From NCBI RefSeq assembly GCF_910592395.1, contig NC_088310.1, forward strand, positions 23,513,491 to 23,577,490: 64,000 nt of DNA. The letters are read 5' to 3'. The notes under the pieces were generated by a model that did no database searches, had not been told where the DNA came from, and saw only the letters and a program-made list of their open reading frames with translations. Source of the stretch: Lineus longissimus. Taxonomy: Eukaryota > Nemertea > Pilidiophora > Heteronemertea > Lineidae. Positions 24,200 to 38,300 of this stretch are shown piece after piece. Position 1 is the first letter of the stretch. The number at the start of each line of letters is the position of its first letter. The position numbers were made by a program, and so were the translations under genes.

Positions 24200-27100
24200 G
24201 GACCTTTTTGTGTTGTCAGTCCGCAGGTCAAGGATGATGGAAACAAAATTTACTGTATATGAAATGTACACATGAACCGGTTTACCTATATTGAAACCAA
24301 CAAGGGAAAATAGATGATGAATTATACAAAATTTTTAACTTGCCTGAACAATGTGACAGAAACAGTATGGCTGAATAAATTGATTTATGAGAAGTTATTC
24401 AACCACGAAGGTCTGCTTGAACTGGTTTACCTTTCAGCAATATGTTACCACAGATTACACATTTCTATACCTAATTTATTGCAATTTTACTCATGGATGC
24501 TGGACTGTTTTGCTCCGTATCTAGGCAAGCACGGATTGGGATTAAAATCAATTCTGAAATTTTCTCAACTGGTTGGTTTCCTGGTTATTTGATGCGTGCA
24601 AGGACATATTAAGCATTATTTAAAGTCATTTTATTTGTCCAACTGCCCTCGTCTGACTTAAATCAAAAGCTCTCTCTATGGTACCAATCTTGAAATCTTG
24701 AAAATGCCCTCAAAAGCAATGTACAGCATTTTCACTTAGTGTGAATCCAGAAAATAAAATCATGATAATGCTTAGTGCATTAGGATGACGTCATTGACAC
24801 AAATTCTAAGTTGATGTAGTGGGACCTGGTGCAGACTGTCAACCAGACTCGACAGAACTGCAATTTGAATTCAAGTGAGTGCAGCATCTGCTCGTCTTGT
24901 AATTTTCTATCAACTCAGAAATAGTTTTATCCAGACAATAAAACCCATAACAACATCTGACAATAAATTATGATAAATGATGATAAAAAAAACATCTGCA
25001 AGAAAAATTACATCCGGGTGTACATGTACATAGCTATAAAGTACAAATAGCCATAAACATGTGTCCAAAAATATGTGACCATATATCTGCAGTTTGCTTT
25101 TCATTGCAATTGCTGTGGTTTAGTGCAGACATATGCTAGACGCAGTCAGTAGATGATTTGACCAAGCTCATTGAACAAAGCATCAGCAGGTTCAATAGGC
25201 CCATAATAAACTAGATTGAAAAGATATATTTTCCAGCATATTTTCATTTTGTCATAATCTATAGTTTGATCAGGTACTGCTGCATGTAGGATAAAATCCT
25301 TTAGATCCTATGTTGGTTTCCAGACATCAGGTGATGCCAACCAATGATAGGGATCTTGGTCAGGTTCAATGTTATATCATTTGCCATTCATCATACGTTG
25401 CATAGCCCCACACTAATAATATAAGTGCTTGACTAATTTTTTGTACTTTTGAGAAAAGGAAAGAAAACATATTCAAATATTCAAAAACTTGTGTTTATTT
25501 TCAATTGATTCTACAAAAGTATTTAATTACAGTACAATAATAATACAATAACTGATTTTGCCCAAATTGGCTTTCATAAGGCCTGAACTGACTGACATAG
25601 GCATAAATGCAACCGACAATAATTTGATATGGGCACTTTCCATCACTGATTTAGTCTCGGAAAAATGCTTATATCACAGAAAAAAATATGAAAAATTCCT
25701 ATGTCAAATGCTTGAGTTCGGCAAAAATGCTTGTTCTCTGTAATCTGGTATCACCCAGTCTTTGAGATCAGCATGCCACCTCAAACTCAAAAGTGCTAGG
25801 GATTTGAAGAAAATTTACCACCACCAGCTTAAATGAATTGGCAAAAATGCAAACAAATACCATGTTAGATAAGATGTTAGATGTAGGTAACTTTTTACTA
25901 GATTAAGAGGTAAAAAACTCACAAGGAACACTGCTTCGAGTAAGAAGATACTATCAGAATATTTGTGTAGTACAATGTGGATAATATAACTACTTTGAAC
26001 AAACCAAGTTTCCATCCAAAGTATCCAGGAATACTCCATATGTCGACGTACAGTTTTCCATATAAAACTGCAAGTAACTTTAGTGAGCTGAAAATGAAAT
26101 GCACAATAACACTTTACATACATGCCTTGGGGGCGTTCCTTTCTTTATCTACCTTTGAAGTAACCGAAGATGGCAGGATACTTTCTAGCAAAGCTCACTG
26201 ATTAACGCTTTCATGTCCGTTGAGGCGAACATCTTCAGCTACGATAAAGGTTAGGGGGTCGAAAAACTTGACACACGCACACACAGACAAGGGCGAACCT
26301 ATCACCACTGAACATATTCGATGGAATAAAAATTTCAATGGTGCGAGGTTAAAGTAAGGTTTTCAATAGAAACAAGACATAAAAGCTCGGAGATAAAAAT
26401 TCTCTAATAGAGTCCTCTGTCTTTGATCAATCCTTCGCACTGCCTCATCGACAATGCCTGTGTAGCAGTCTTAAATATCCCCCCATAACAAGTGTCCTTC
26501 CTATACGACTATTAGGTGAGTCTGATGGATTAAGATATGCTTCTACAGATACCCATGACTATCAATACCTCAGATATCTGGCATTGTTGCCTCAAACACC
26601 ATAACAGATATTTGGTCAGCTGCATTTCGTATGTGGGATGTTGGAAAACAGCGACGAGAATACTGAAATAAGAAGATTTATTTGTATAAATCTGGTTGCC
26701 ACCAGGGTTTTGGAGATGAAAACTGTGCCAAATTGGCAGTCACTGTTTTTGAACTGAAGAGCGGAAATGATATGGGCTATCACAACTGATACATGACAAC
26801 CGCAGGAAGGAATTGTTGTCTTTATTGAGAAGTGTTCAGGCTACCACAAAAACTAGAGAGAACAATAGCCAGGGATCTCAGATAACCATCCAAGAAAGGA
26901 AAGCAGTTGACAAAACAGGACTAGAAGTAGAATTATACAGGCCCCATCATTTTGTACTCGGAGAATACATTTTTGAACAATGATATGCTATTTTCTATTC
27001 AGTATCAAGAAACAATTTGGTTTGAAAAACAAAGAACACATCAACTTGCCCATGGCATGAACGAAGATTAATTTCTGTATGATATACCTCAGTTCCTGTG

Positions 27101-27290
27101 GCAATAACGGAAAGTCCTTCCCAGGGTAGTGATGGCTGCTTAGCCTTGTCAAAGTAACATCATGTTTCATCTAGAGTAAGGGACAATCAGCACATAGCAC
27201 TACTGCCCCGGGGAAGAGGAATGCTGACAAACATAGGTTGGAAAGGTCTCCCCTTCCGTCCATATTCATACTCCATTTCAGGCCGATCAA
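24200..27290. other. No gene recognised
   Basis: Overlapping open frames at 25.8-26.2 kb lie on both strands and show no domain; a hydrophobic minus-strand frame of about 100 codons there looks fortuitous. A GTACATGTAC word occurs near 25020. Confidence 0.45.
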
Positions 27291-27299
27291 AAGCACCAT

Positions 27300-27462
27300 G
27301 AGTATGCATTTGATCAATACAGGGAGGTATTTGTTTTGTAAAGTCTCAAGCTTGTGTGTGAGACTGCTCGTCACCTTCCAGCATTCGGCACCATACAGTC
27401 CGAGAACGCTCAGAGTATGTTACTCTTGTAGATCTTGAGCCTTTGTCGCACAAGAGCCAAGT
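27300..27462 (-). pseudogene. Non-LTR retrotransposon RT C-terminal remnant
   Basis: The minus strand encodes SVLGLYGAECWKVTSSLTHK, followed by LETLQNKYLP. This matches the well-known block just after the reverse-transcriptase domain of many animal LINEs, with the form 'LLYG(A/S)E(C/T)W ... L ... F(Q/N)...CLR'. LYGAECWK lies at 27398-27375. Upstream, LRQRLKIYKSNIL fits the preceding 'K.KLRLYNSNV' block but is in a different frame, so at least one frameshift separates them. I cannot extend the match into the catalytic domain upstream, where a C14/A9 tract and stop codons intervene, or with confidence downstream. It is a dead fragment, and I do not assign a clade. Confidence 0.65.
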
Positions 27463-27484
27463 TTATGAGTAATGTTTAATTTCT

Positions 27485-27507
27485 CCCCCCCCCCCCCCAA
27501 AAAAAAA
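27485..27507. repeat. C14-A9 homopolymer pair
   Basis: Fourteen C's (27485-27498) are followed directly by nine A's. It lies just beside the LINE remnant. Confidence 0.95.
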
Positions 27508-27509
27508 CC

Positions 27510-29025
27510 CCTCAAAAAAATCTTGGTGGATTTGGAAGAGTGTGCTCGATCCCCTCCTGTATGCCTTTAAGAGGGTCAGCTGCTGCACGTCTAGGTGGCA
27601 AAAACAATGCCGATTAATCAAGCGCAAACAAACAAGCAATTTATCAGAGACAAGCATACCTCAGAGATCTAGAGCAGCTGAAGAGGCTCATATTGATTTC
27701 CCAAACAATTAATCATGCATTCCAATATATCGGTGCTATTTCTACCAAGGAGCATTGATGGAATGGTAAAAATGGGTCAGACACTAATAAACGAAGCCAT
27801 GAAGATGTTGGAAACCAGTCTTGAGAGAGAGGAGCCTCTGACATTGCGGCCTCAAAGCGTTGCATGTCAAGATTTGATATCATGCTGTCTAAGCTCTTCA
27901 AACAGGCACCTGAATTATATACATATGAGTACATCATCATCCGAGATTATAGTGTAGCCATCAAGATGCCATGATGGCTCCTGACTGCTTCGACAGTAAA
28001 TCAACTGTCATTTACAGATCGAAACTGCTTCCCGAGGCTCTACCGCGACCTCAAGTTTCCTGGCAAATGACTTCAGTGAGAGGGAAAGGCTTCTGTCCAA
28101 ATTTACGGGAAGTTGAATGTCCTTTTGTGGTTCCAGTCTGTTCCCCAAAGCTGTATCTAACAGTGAGAGTTTCCTGGCCCTGAACCAACAGCCATGTTCA
28201 GACAAGGTCAAGAGCACCATCTCCACAATCTGCTAGAGCCGCTGTTGTTACTGCTGTCAGGAAAACAAGAAGAAATATTTTATCAGTTGGCGAGAGCCAG
28301 AGGAAAGGCAAGACACTTCAGGTAGCTAAATACTACTCCACTATGAACATAACTCTTATAACATTCGAAAGAGATGTACAAACAAACGTATAAATCAGCA
28401 AGATGGGTACCTGTCTATTGCGGATTTCGTCCCAACCATACTGTCTTAGATATGAATTCCATATAGACAATATACATTGATATAGAGCTAATAATTGTGG
28501 ATTACGATGATATTAATCAAGTTGGTAAAATAACTTCCTCCCACGCACACGAAGACAGGATGGCCTCTTACACACTCACCTTGTCTCCTTCTCCATAGAC
28601 ACTCAAGACCAACTGTCACCTGAAACCATCTAATCTGAAAATGCATTTAATCTACAAAGAAAGTTCAAGAATATTCCATGTATTAATAGCTGCTGTTGCC
28701 TACCCAGCCAATATGGGTGGCCAGACACTTTGCTTAAAATTCGTCAATAAATATCTGACCTCGTTTATCAAGCGTTACACCAAAGACTGAAACAAAAAAA
28801 CGACCAGTGACATAGCAAGAGAGGATAGCATAGTCATTTCAACGCAATGATTAAATTCCCCCATCTCTACCAAAGTTGAAGTCTGGTTAGGGTCAGTAAT
28901 GTGTGATAACGTATCGGTTCTCAAATAAGATTGAGGATCATTATGCAAGTGCTAATCGCAATGTTGAGCCCAAAGCATAATCAATCGGAAAATTGCCAGT
29001 TGCGTACACATTCCACTGGTAGTTG
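27510..29025. other. No gene recognised; possible more LINE debris
   Basis: Overlapping frames on both strands at 27.7-28.2 kb were inspected for reverse-transcriptase or endonuclease motifs and none was found. The GC content is slightly above that of the neighbours, which is compatible with old retrotransposon sequence but does not show it. Confidence 0.35.
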
Positions 29026-29300
29026 GTGCAACAAGGTCACTAAAGGTGAACCCTTGGAAGGGATCCAAATAGGAGTCTTTTTTTTAAAAACCAATCAAGA
29101 AGTCATAAACTCATAAATCAGATAGTCGGAATTGGGTGAAAATCAATTTGACTGTAGGTTCATAACCTCTAGAGACTTATGTTCAAACTATATGAGTATA
29201 CACTTCCTCTTGGCAGCAAAGGTCAATAAGGTGAAACCTTGGAAGGGATCCAAATGGGAGTATATTTGTGAACCAATCATTAAAAAGCAACTTGAGAGGA
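29010..29300 (+). repeat. Diverged 185-bp duplication
   Basis: AAGGTGAACCCTTGGAAGGG (29043) and AAGGTGAAACCTTGGAAGGG (29228) are both followed by ATCCAAATRGGAGT and are preceded by similar GTACACATTCC / TATACACTTCC sequence. The block repeats once at about 185 bp spacing. Confidence 0.75.
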
Positions 29301-29339
29301 TTCGGATTGATAGCTGAAAAAAAGCTAAGGTTACCAAGC

Positions 29340-32300
29340 AGTAAAACTGGATCCAAAAGAGACAATTGGAATTCTTGTCACTATCAAAGGATGAAATTAG
29401 ATAAACCCCGCCAATGAAATGTGACTCATGGAGGGTCGAGTCAGGTGAATTACGTTACTGTATGTCTATAGTGCCTAAACGAGAGTAATTTAAGAATAAA
29501 CATAAGATTACAGCAAATACAAACATTTTATATCATTATGGTATCAAGAGTTGGAAAGAAAAATCTTAAAAGTCAAGAGCAGGTCAAATGCTTTGTATTA
29601 GGAATGATGAGGCAATCAGGTGAGTGAAGTATTTTTATACCCTCAATGGGGTCAGTCAAAAGTTCAACGTGAGGACATTATGAAAAACTGGGGTTTTCAG
29701 TCACCTGGGTGTATTGTAGATGGATTAAATGACCCGAGAGGGTCTTCATAATGATATCATAGAAAAAATTGTATGCGGCACTATAGGTGGTGCTGTAACG
29801 GGCCCGGTAAGCCCAAAGCACCAAGGGAATAAGACACTGGAAAGCATTCCAATAGCCAAAATTTTTACTTTTGACATCAATTTTGAGGTGCTTGAAATAT
29901 ACGTCATTTCACCTTGACCTTTGGACCAGCAAATTGGCTGTGTTCCTGATCACCAGCTTCTCATTTAGTCACAAAGCGAACAATGGTGTTTCTGACAACA
30001 TTCAAGAAGGCCGTGAATAACACCTAACTTAATGGTCTACTTCTTTCAACATTTACATGTTACTTTCACTTCTAAATAAGATATTCATTAGTGCCAATAG
30101 TCAACAGAGGAATATTTGTAACATTACGTCCCCTACCCGATACCCTGGCTTTGACTGAGAGTTCGGTCGCGACATATGTAACAATAGCACGATAAACATT
30201 TACAGTTGAGTGGGAATTGTTACATGACCTGCTTTTTACCCCCAAATGTTCCATGAATATATGAATATTCGAAATAACAGTAAATGCATTAGACGCTTGC
30301 GGCAACCTCTAAAGTACTGAATAGATGTTGTAGGTAGCAGGACGTCAAGCAGGGGAGACTGTGAAATAGGACCATTGGCTTCAAATCGGTGCAGTTATCG
30401 TCAAGCTGGAGATACTACCATCACTCAACCGACAGGCCATCTTTATTTGGTCAGAATAAGTCGCATGTTATACTTGAAATTCCACTTCTCCTAAAACTCT
30501 ATTCCTGATTCATCGCTGCCTTCACTTTAGTTCGAAGACCTGTGCTATACATGTAACCAAGAATGGATCCCTCTAATCCATACTTGATGTAACCACAAAG
30601 ACCTTTTAGACAATTAGCCCAGGTAATATTTGAAAATTGAATATTCATCCCTGCCTACCCTGATTTAGGCTGCTAAATTTTTTTCCCCCAGTTCTTGGGT
30701 TGTTGTGAATCGCATTGGGTCGAATATCGAAAGGAAACAATGTCTACTGACATTGAATAAAGAATCCCCCTTGCCCTGATTTTGAGAAAAGGTCAAGGTA
30801 AAAATCGTTTTTTTTATTGGGCTTGGATTAAGCTAACATTGACAAGCTAGCTTGCAATAATACTGCACTCGCACACCGAGTCAAATCCAGTCTCTACCAA
30901 TAATCCTGCATTGGTGGGCTCCATCGAGGCCAGATTGTTCAACTCGGAAAGCAATGTCAATAGTGAAACTGGATAGCATAGAGGCTGTCAGCAAAAGTAC
31001 TACAAGTACTTTCCATCGTTAAGTCCAGTCCACCCCAAGATTGAATTTCTCTTCACACTGTTCCGTTTTTCTGCCACGCACCAGCTGATGCTGTTCTGAC
31101 CACCTTGGGATGAATCCATCTAGCAATTTTGCTGTCAGCTCCAGGTTCTATGAGTCCTTAGATGGATTCCATTTACTTGTCATTCACTTCAAGAGGATGC
31201 TGAGAATTCAGAAAGACATATGGTGCTGTCACCTGTTAATCCTTTTAAGATTTTGATAAATTCTCAGAATATCCTCACAGAAAATTTTTCTTTCACAAAA
31301 AGCATCATGTACCTATTACATGTAGTATAAAAAATCGCTACTGTAATACATTCAGAAATGGTTCACTAAAATAATTTTTAACACAATCTAAGGGTGTCCT
31401 GACATATGGTTTTGATACACTAGCCCATGTTCTGTCTCTCTGACCTGGCCAATGCTAATGGGGTCCAAGATGATGTCTGAAGGTGGTTGGAATTCACCAT
31501 CTCCCATATTGTTTTTCTTGTATTCTCTTTGACAAGCAATAGGCAGACCAATCATCGAGATCATAGCCTCAAATGGGTTTCCAAATAATCCAGGTGATAT
31601 TTTGCAAAGGCATGTTCTGCCAATATAATGAATTGATGATTTATGGATTGTCAGTTGTTCTGTAGAAACGAAAGTGTCGATGGAGGACCAGTGAGGCTAT
31701 AATGACCAAGTTATACCATGTAATCATTACAAGCACTCATGAACGATAATGGATTCGATTTATCTCGATGATGAATTGATCACAATTGTTGGTCAAGGTT
31801 AACGAGGGACTGTAGGGTTGGACAGATTTCCAACTATCTGGACAATGTTGGACAAGTGATTCAGAGAAGCTCTCAAAGTAACCATGTTATACTGGCTGTA
31901 TCTAATTGCCACTGCTGAGAGATGGACACCGGGAAAAGACGATCATCATCGGAATCATTTGTGACTGGTAAAATTGGGGATGAAAGGAAGTGAAGCACAT
32001 TTTGATACATTCGAGCCGAGCCTGTAACTTAATCTATTTGAATCACCACATTGATTGCCTCACCTTCGAATTCTCTCATAAATTATAAGTACATAGTGAG
32101 GCTCACTGCCCGATTTGATTCGGGCTAAAGACTGCACAAGTGCTTCCTGTGAACTCAAATATTCTTATATTACTTGTTGAATTTGAACTCTACCTGAAAG
32201 TAATCGGTACATTATAGCATGCCTCGCCTAATCAATAGTATTGACCTTGTATGGGAAGGGAAACCTCAGCTGTCATTGATCTACCCACTCTAATTGCTCC

Positions 32301-33690
32301 CCATGTATCTGGGGAAATCTATTCTGTCACGTCCAGTCCACATCCACCTTCCAATTTCCACTCGAGGATCAAGTTTCAGGTTTTTGTGTCGGAATTGACT
32401 CCTGGCCAATTCAGATGAAGTTGAACTCGGTGACAGTTGGCAAATTACCAAGTTGTAGTGGGATGTTGGTGATCTGAATGCACTGGTGAGAGTGATCAAA
32501 GGCTAACCCATTTCCTCCATATAATCATCTATCAAAGTGACCTAGAAAGATGAGGAGTAGGTGAAGAGCCTGGTATCCAACTCCAAATCTTAAAAAAAAA
32601 CACTGCAAAATACGATTGGTCTTACTCTATGGGATCTTTTAGCTGAATTTTACACCATTTTGACATTGCTTGAACAAACACCAACACCAGACTATGTTTG
32701 TACATTCACAAGCGCACAAACAGCAACAGCACTCAGGCATCTTGATTTTTTCATAAAAGATACCACCATGACCACAAGTTAGCTTCGCGAGAGCTCGTTG
32801 TGCTGCCCATTACGGACCAGCATAGCCTGGAATATTCTCTGTGTTAAGTAACCTAATTTCCATCAAACACAAAGACATTAGAGAGAGTAAAGGGATGCGT
32901 AATTTGCTCCAGGGATGACATCCTTTCCCACAGATTGAGCTCCTTCCCCCTACTCTGCGATGGAGTGATTTTATTCAATTACAGAACTACACGGCAGAGG
33001 CGAGTAAGGCCAAGGAAATAGTCACATCTTGTTACCGCACAGAGACCAGTAAAAGAAACAGAGAAACCGTAAAGGGGACCTTCTGCAAGTGGGATTAACA
33101 TCATGAATCTTCTACGTGTACTCGAGGACTGTTCTGACCAACTGTTTTATGATTATTCAGCATGTTTTGCTTGAAAAAACTTGCTAACACGATGCAGAAC
33201 CACGTTCTGTCCAATTCATGATATGGTGTTCATGATGGGGTCAGAGTATGAAAAAGGAAAGTCAAGCAATCAGACCGAAACAACCGATCAACGACATGGA
33301 TGAGAGTGAATTCGTGATGCGATATGTATGCCATTTGCTTGGTGTTAATACATGGTATGTGCCAGGAAAGCAATGTTTGATACTGCTAAACATGCAATTC
33401 TTTATTAATATGGATCATCTCAATGGTATGAACACCCAACAACACAGTTAACCATGCTCATCAAGGTCCTAGGCTTTACAAAAACAAAAGAATATTCAAG
33501 CCACAAGGCCAAGCCCAGTGTTGAGGTTATGTCAGGTCCTCAGAGACCATAAGTCCTTGGGATGACAGTGATAGCTATCTTGAATTCAGACGGAAGCCAC
33601 AAAGTCTCTTCGGATCTGTGCCAGAATGAGCTTATCATTATTATTCTCTTGACCATAGCCACACGGGGATGAACGGTTGACATTATTTTA
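29340..33690. other. No gene recognised
   Basis: No protein motif, RNA gene or strong repeat. Short frames at 30.1 kb, 32.3-32.5 kb and 33.2-33.5 kb have no family resemblance. Confidence 0.45.
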
Positions 33691-33699
33691 GATGGCAGG

Positions 33700-34560
33700 A
33701 ACGAGAGAAGAATGAAAAGCCCTGATCTATGATGCAGCTGACTACCACTCCACAGTCCAAGCTGTCACCTCTGAATGCCGAGGAAAGGATCTCTTGTCTA
33801 ACTGTGACAATTAATGTGTTGCTCCATAGCCGCGGAACCAGGAACCAACAATGCTGAACTGGACAGTGACATATCAATGTCAAGGATATAAAGCAAAGTC
33901 CCATGGTCCATACGTGTAATAAGGAAGTCCTCTATGGCTCAGTGCTCCATAAAATCAGACATATGACAGATCTCGGAATGTCATGGAGAAAATTTCAATC
34001 GCCAAACACTTCTTTCTTATCAAATTGCACCATAGTCCCAGGGAGCCGGGACATTCAAGACCAAAGCTGATCTGGATATCTCTCAATGCCAAGGAATACA
34101 ATGCAAACATATACGTCCAATGGCCCCTGCTGAGATATCAACCACACCCAATAAGAAGCGTAAATTCAGTAAACCCACAATGCAGAACTGAAGACCTCTC
34201 GTAGCCAAAGCTGTTCAATTAAAACTCTGTGATGCAGCTGATTTCCAATCGAAGCACTCCATTGTGTTTGTTGAAATATCTACCAAAAAGTCAAGGAAGA
34301 AGATGTTTGATATTCAATGTGTTGCCCATGACCAAGGATCGTAAACTCCGAGGAAAATAAACCAACTCTGTCACCTTCGATGCAGCTCGAACCAAACCCT
34401 ACATGGCCTCGGTTATCTCCAATGTGATGGAGAAAAGCTCCTCTCAGATCTAACTGTGACAGTCATAATCCCCACGAATCATTGAATATTAAAACTAGAA
34501 CTGAGACCTCTGAATGTCAAAGAAGATAAAGCAAATACCTGTCTGGTGTTAAGGCACATT
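33700..34560 (+). repeat. Degenerate nested repeats, ~500-bp main spacing
   Basis: GATGCAGCTGA occurs at 33731 and 34231, TGTGTTGC followed by CAT-rich sequence at 33815 and 34318, and CTAACTGTGACA at 33798 and about 34458. AATGTCAAGGATATAAAGCA (about 33876) resembles AATGTCAAAGAAGATAAAGC (about 34515) and AATGCCAAGGAATACAATGC (about 34085). The words recur in partly different order, so several rounds of duplication and loss are likely. All forward frames are interrupted. Confidence 0.55.
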
Positions 34561-34569
34561 GAGCCAAGG

Positions 34570-35020
34570 GTTGCTTCAAATTCACAGATCATGACAAAGC
34601 TGCTCATATTTGGCTTATAAGACTATAGGCAGGATCAAAGCTTTGGAAACATTAATTTTACATTATTTGTGATATTGATTTCTTCAGATCAAACGTTTGC
34701 CTCAACAACAGCAAGTAGACTGTTTAGCATTTTTCCAGTTGTAGGGTATTCTCTTGTATGCCAACAATTAAAAAGAATGGCTTGGTTATCTTATCAAGAC
34801 CGGTCAGATAGATCATAAATTACTTCAAAGAAAGTATTTTGTACTGCATTTTTAGTGCATCCTAGCAGTCTTGACAAGACAAACAAGGACTGCCACCTTG
34901 GTATATTCCTTAGACAGCAACATGCAATCATCTTCCAACACCATCAAGCAAAAGTATGACATGTTCCAAAATGGTCTCGTATTCGATTCCCATTATCATC
35001 ATCTAAAGCAAATGTTGCTT
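34570..35020. other. No gene recognised
   Basis: No motif, RNA gene or repeat seen. Confidence 0.45.
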
Positions 35021-35057
35021 TCTCCGTGCAATGGTCCTTAATTAAACTATCCCCACT

Positions 35058-35386
35058 TCAAGCGCAGGTGTTTTTCAAACCACCAACCAACCTATCACCA
35101 ATGACCTCCTGGCTTTGTGCCCGGTTTCCACAAGGTCGAGATATCGGGATATCATCAATCAATTCATTTGGTTCATCTTTGCCATCCAATAATATGTTGT
35201 CGTTCCAAGACCACTCGATCCCATCTGTCAATGTTGTATCTTGCTCGGACTTGGCAATTACTCTTGCCAAGCGGGGGAGGGGTATGACTTGAGGAGCAGC
35301 TGGTCTTTGGCAATGATCCATGCTCAGTGGCCCTTGAAATGAATCACCTTTACCAATCACCAGATTCAGCGGAAGGCCTGCAGAAT
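35058..35386 (-). other. Weak candidate exon, unrecognised
   Basis: A minus-strand open stretch of about 110 codons starts after TTCTGCAG (an acceptor-like site near 35386) and runs to a stop near 35058. The predicted peptide is mixed-composition and acidic in the middle (for example LLDGKDEPNELIDD), unlike the hydrophobic or low-complexity chance frames nearby. I recognise no domain, there is no convincing donor, and a frame of this length is expected by chance several times in the window. It is listed only so it can be checked. Confidence 0.15.
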
Positions 35387-35399
35387 ATGTTTTTGGTAT

Positions 35400-38300
35400 T
35401 GTGAGACAAATCTTAAAAATTGATCATGAAATTTCAAATTTAAAAGAAATATTCTAAATTAGCCAGAGATATCACTGTGTGATAAAGGAGTTTTATGGCT
35501 AACGTCACTTGGCCTTTAGGAACAAATGACTTTGTCATCAAGTCAGGAATCAATGACTAATTGTGGTGGGTGGATGTGGATAAAAGACACATTTCCACAA
35601 CAAGCACCCAAGTTCAACAGACACATTTGAGGCGTCAACAAAGCATCAATCTTCGCCAACCAATCTTATCTTGTAGCTCCGAGACCAGCAAGTCCCCATC
35701 TGATCTCTCCTTCACATGTATATTGATCGAGCAATCCCCGTTTGGTCGGCTCGTACATGAGTGTCACCTTCTACGGAGATTAATGGACCTTGCAATGGGA
35801 GTGTGACCATTCCAAGCATAGCCTATCATTCCAATGTTCCACCCGGATGGCCCTACCAAGGGAAATCTCATGATTCTCTGTGTTATTGCCAATACCAATG
35901 TTGGCGGCACTTTGGAACACTTTACTGATTGCTTATCTTGGCTTGATGGACCAAAGGGAGATGGGCCATGAAACCTCAACATAAAACCAGCAAAATGAAG
36001 TGTGAATTATAAACGGCAGACCAACAACAAGTCTAGTGGTATATGTAATTCTGTGGGCTTAAGGAATTGACACCAAACTGGAGATATTGGTTGTCCCACC
36101 TTATACACCGAAGAGAATGGAGCTAAAATGTAGGCCAAAACCAAGGTGCATGCCTTGCAGAGTCTTCGGATGAAATGACAGCTCCATTTGAGCAGTTTGG
36201 TGAGACAACCAATATACTGACATAGAGGCATCAATACTACAACACAAACTGAACACTGAAATGCGATTTTGAACTGCTTTTTGACGGTTCCTTTATTTTG
36301 CAAGCACAAGGCAGTCATGACATCATACTGACCCTCAGGGGTTCAAAACAAATCAATTATTAGGTATTTTTTAAATGTTCACGATCAGTAATTAGTTACA
36401 TTTATAGAGTTCAGCACTCTCAAATATTCATGAAGCAGATATGAAAGATAATGGAGCCTACTAAACAAACATTTCCACCCCTGGAGTGATGAGGGTCTTT
36501 ACCCGGCGGTTCAGGGTTTCAGTTTATATCTAATTGATTTTTATTCCCATTCTATCTATAATTCTGTTCGTAAAATGTCATGCTAGTAAATGTCTACCAA
36601 TAATTTCAAAGCAAACATGCCAATATCTAATGGAAATATCAAACAAAAGTATAAGACAATGCAAATGATGGTTTTTTAAGTTATTGTGAAATGAACCGTC
36701 ACATTTTTATTGAGTAGTTTTTCTCCAGAGGCAAAATATTGGTGAATTGATGCATAATAGCGATACCCAACCCTTAGCCCTAAGGTATGTCTGCAATTCA
36801 TTTCAATAGACAGACTTTTTTTTGTTCTCAGTGTACCTAAACTGAAGTCTTCTGTGAAATATGTTACCAAGGTTTTGACCTGATTTTTTTCTTTTATTCT
36901 TTTGGGCGTGGACATAATTGATATACATAAATATCGGATAGATGTTGAACATGAAAAAGCTTTTGTTTGGGTATATCTGGATATCAAGCTTTTGATTTTG
37001 CAGTGGCCTCTGGTGGCTGGCTTTGAAGAAAAAAACTGTTAAAATATCCCTTCTAGGTTTTATAAATAGACTAGAAAAAAGAATCGATACCAGTCTAAAA
37101 CCTTGAGAAAATCTCTATAAATTACCCTCCCTTACAGGTGGGTACCCTCATCACCAACAGAGCCCTTATCTGGGGCAAAAAAACCCACGACAAACAACTA
37201 TTGTCAAGATTATTTGAGGAAAAGGTTAATTAATTCTCACATTGTTGATATACTGTTGTCTCTGTTTCGCTGAAGGCAGCTGCCCTAAAGTACATCTGGT
37301 TTTGTCATTGGATCACATTCATAAATCATGATTAACTTCATGAATTTTATAAATTTTACTCAGATGTTATCATAAACCAGAAAAGATAAATTGGCTTGGG
37401 ATGTTTATGTATGTGGATGGGCTGCAATCTCCAGATCTGTCCCCAAACTTACTCATCTCCTATGTACAAATTAGATCTGTTCCTGAAACTGACTTGGACT
37501 TATTATATCTTCACCCAGAAGACATTTGTATGAAGTTGAGAATGTTGGCAGAATACCAAATTCGCTAAATCAGATTTGTAATTATTAGAGGACACACGGA
37601 TGACTTTTTTTGCAGAAAAAGACACAATTTTTCACGTCAAACATTGTCGTTGTCCCAGGGTTTGCACTCTGTCGTCAGAGCAGTTGTGAAGTGTGACTTA
37701 GGAAGGTCATTCAGAACACGGACTGTTGTCTAAAATGAATGCCCAAATGACGTCACAGCACAGCAAAACACTCCCTTTGAAGCAGCGTGTTAGTTCTATT
37801 CACACATGTATAAATGAAACCACCATGATGATTAAAAATTCATCTTCTAATTCTACACATTAAAATACTTCATTGCCAAAAGCTATCATCCCGATGGGAT
37901 ACTTAGTACACCTTATAATGACATTCATTAATTCCAAAATGAACAAAAAAATGCTTGATTAGTCCCATGACATTGTTAAATGTCAGCAAATTTTGATACA
38001 GAAAAAAACAATGTGCTAAAGAGGAATTATGTTTTCTCATTTTCTCATTTCCATTAGCCTATTTGATACTTAGAATATACTAGTTTTATAACAGAAACCT
38101 TTGTCAAGGCACCATGTTTTAGAATCTCCAATTCACAGGAAACTGTCATGTATCGCTCCCTTTATCTATTGAGGCAAGCAAAATCACAAATGAAATATCA
38201 AAGTAATAATTGAAAACCTAAATTTCCTCACAATTAGAATACCAGTAGGCTACAATGAGCTTAAATCCGTAGGTTTGATGGCATATATCCAGAGGTCAGG

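Noticed and set aside
25815-26201. Opposed overlapping frames suggesting a gene with membrane segments
   Set aside because: Hydrophobicity comes from AT-rich composition; frames on both strands overlap and none has a recognisable family or splice support.
27463-27657. Minus-strand frame with a poly-glycine end
   Set aside because: The glycines are the translation of the C14 tract. It may overlap LINE debris but shows no reverse-transcriptase motif.
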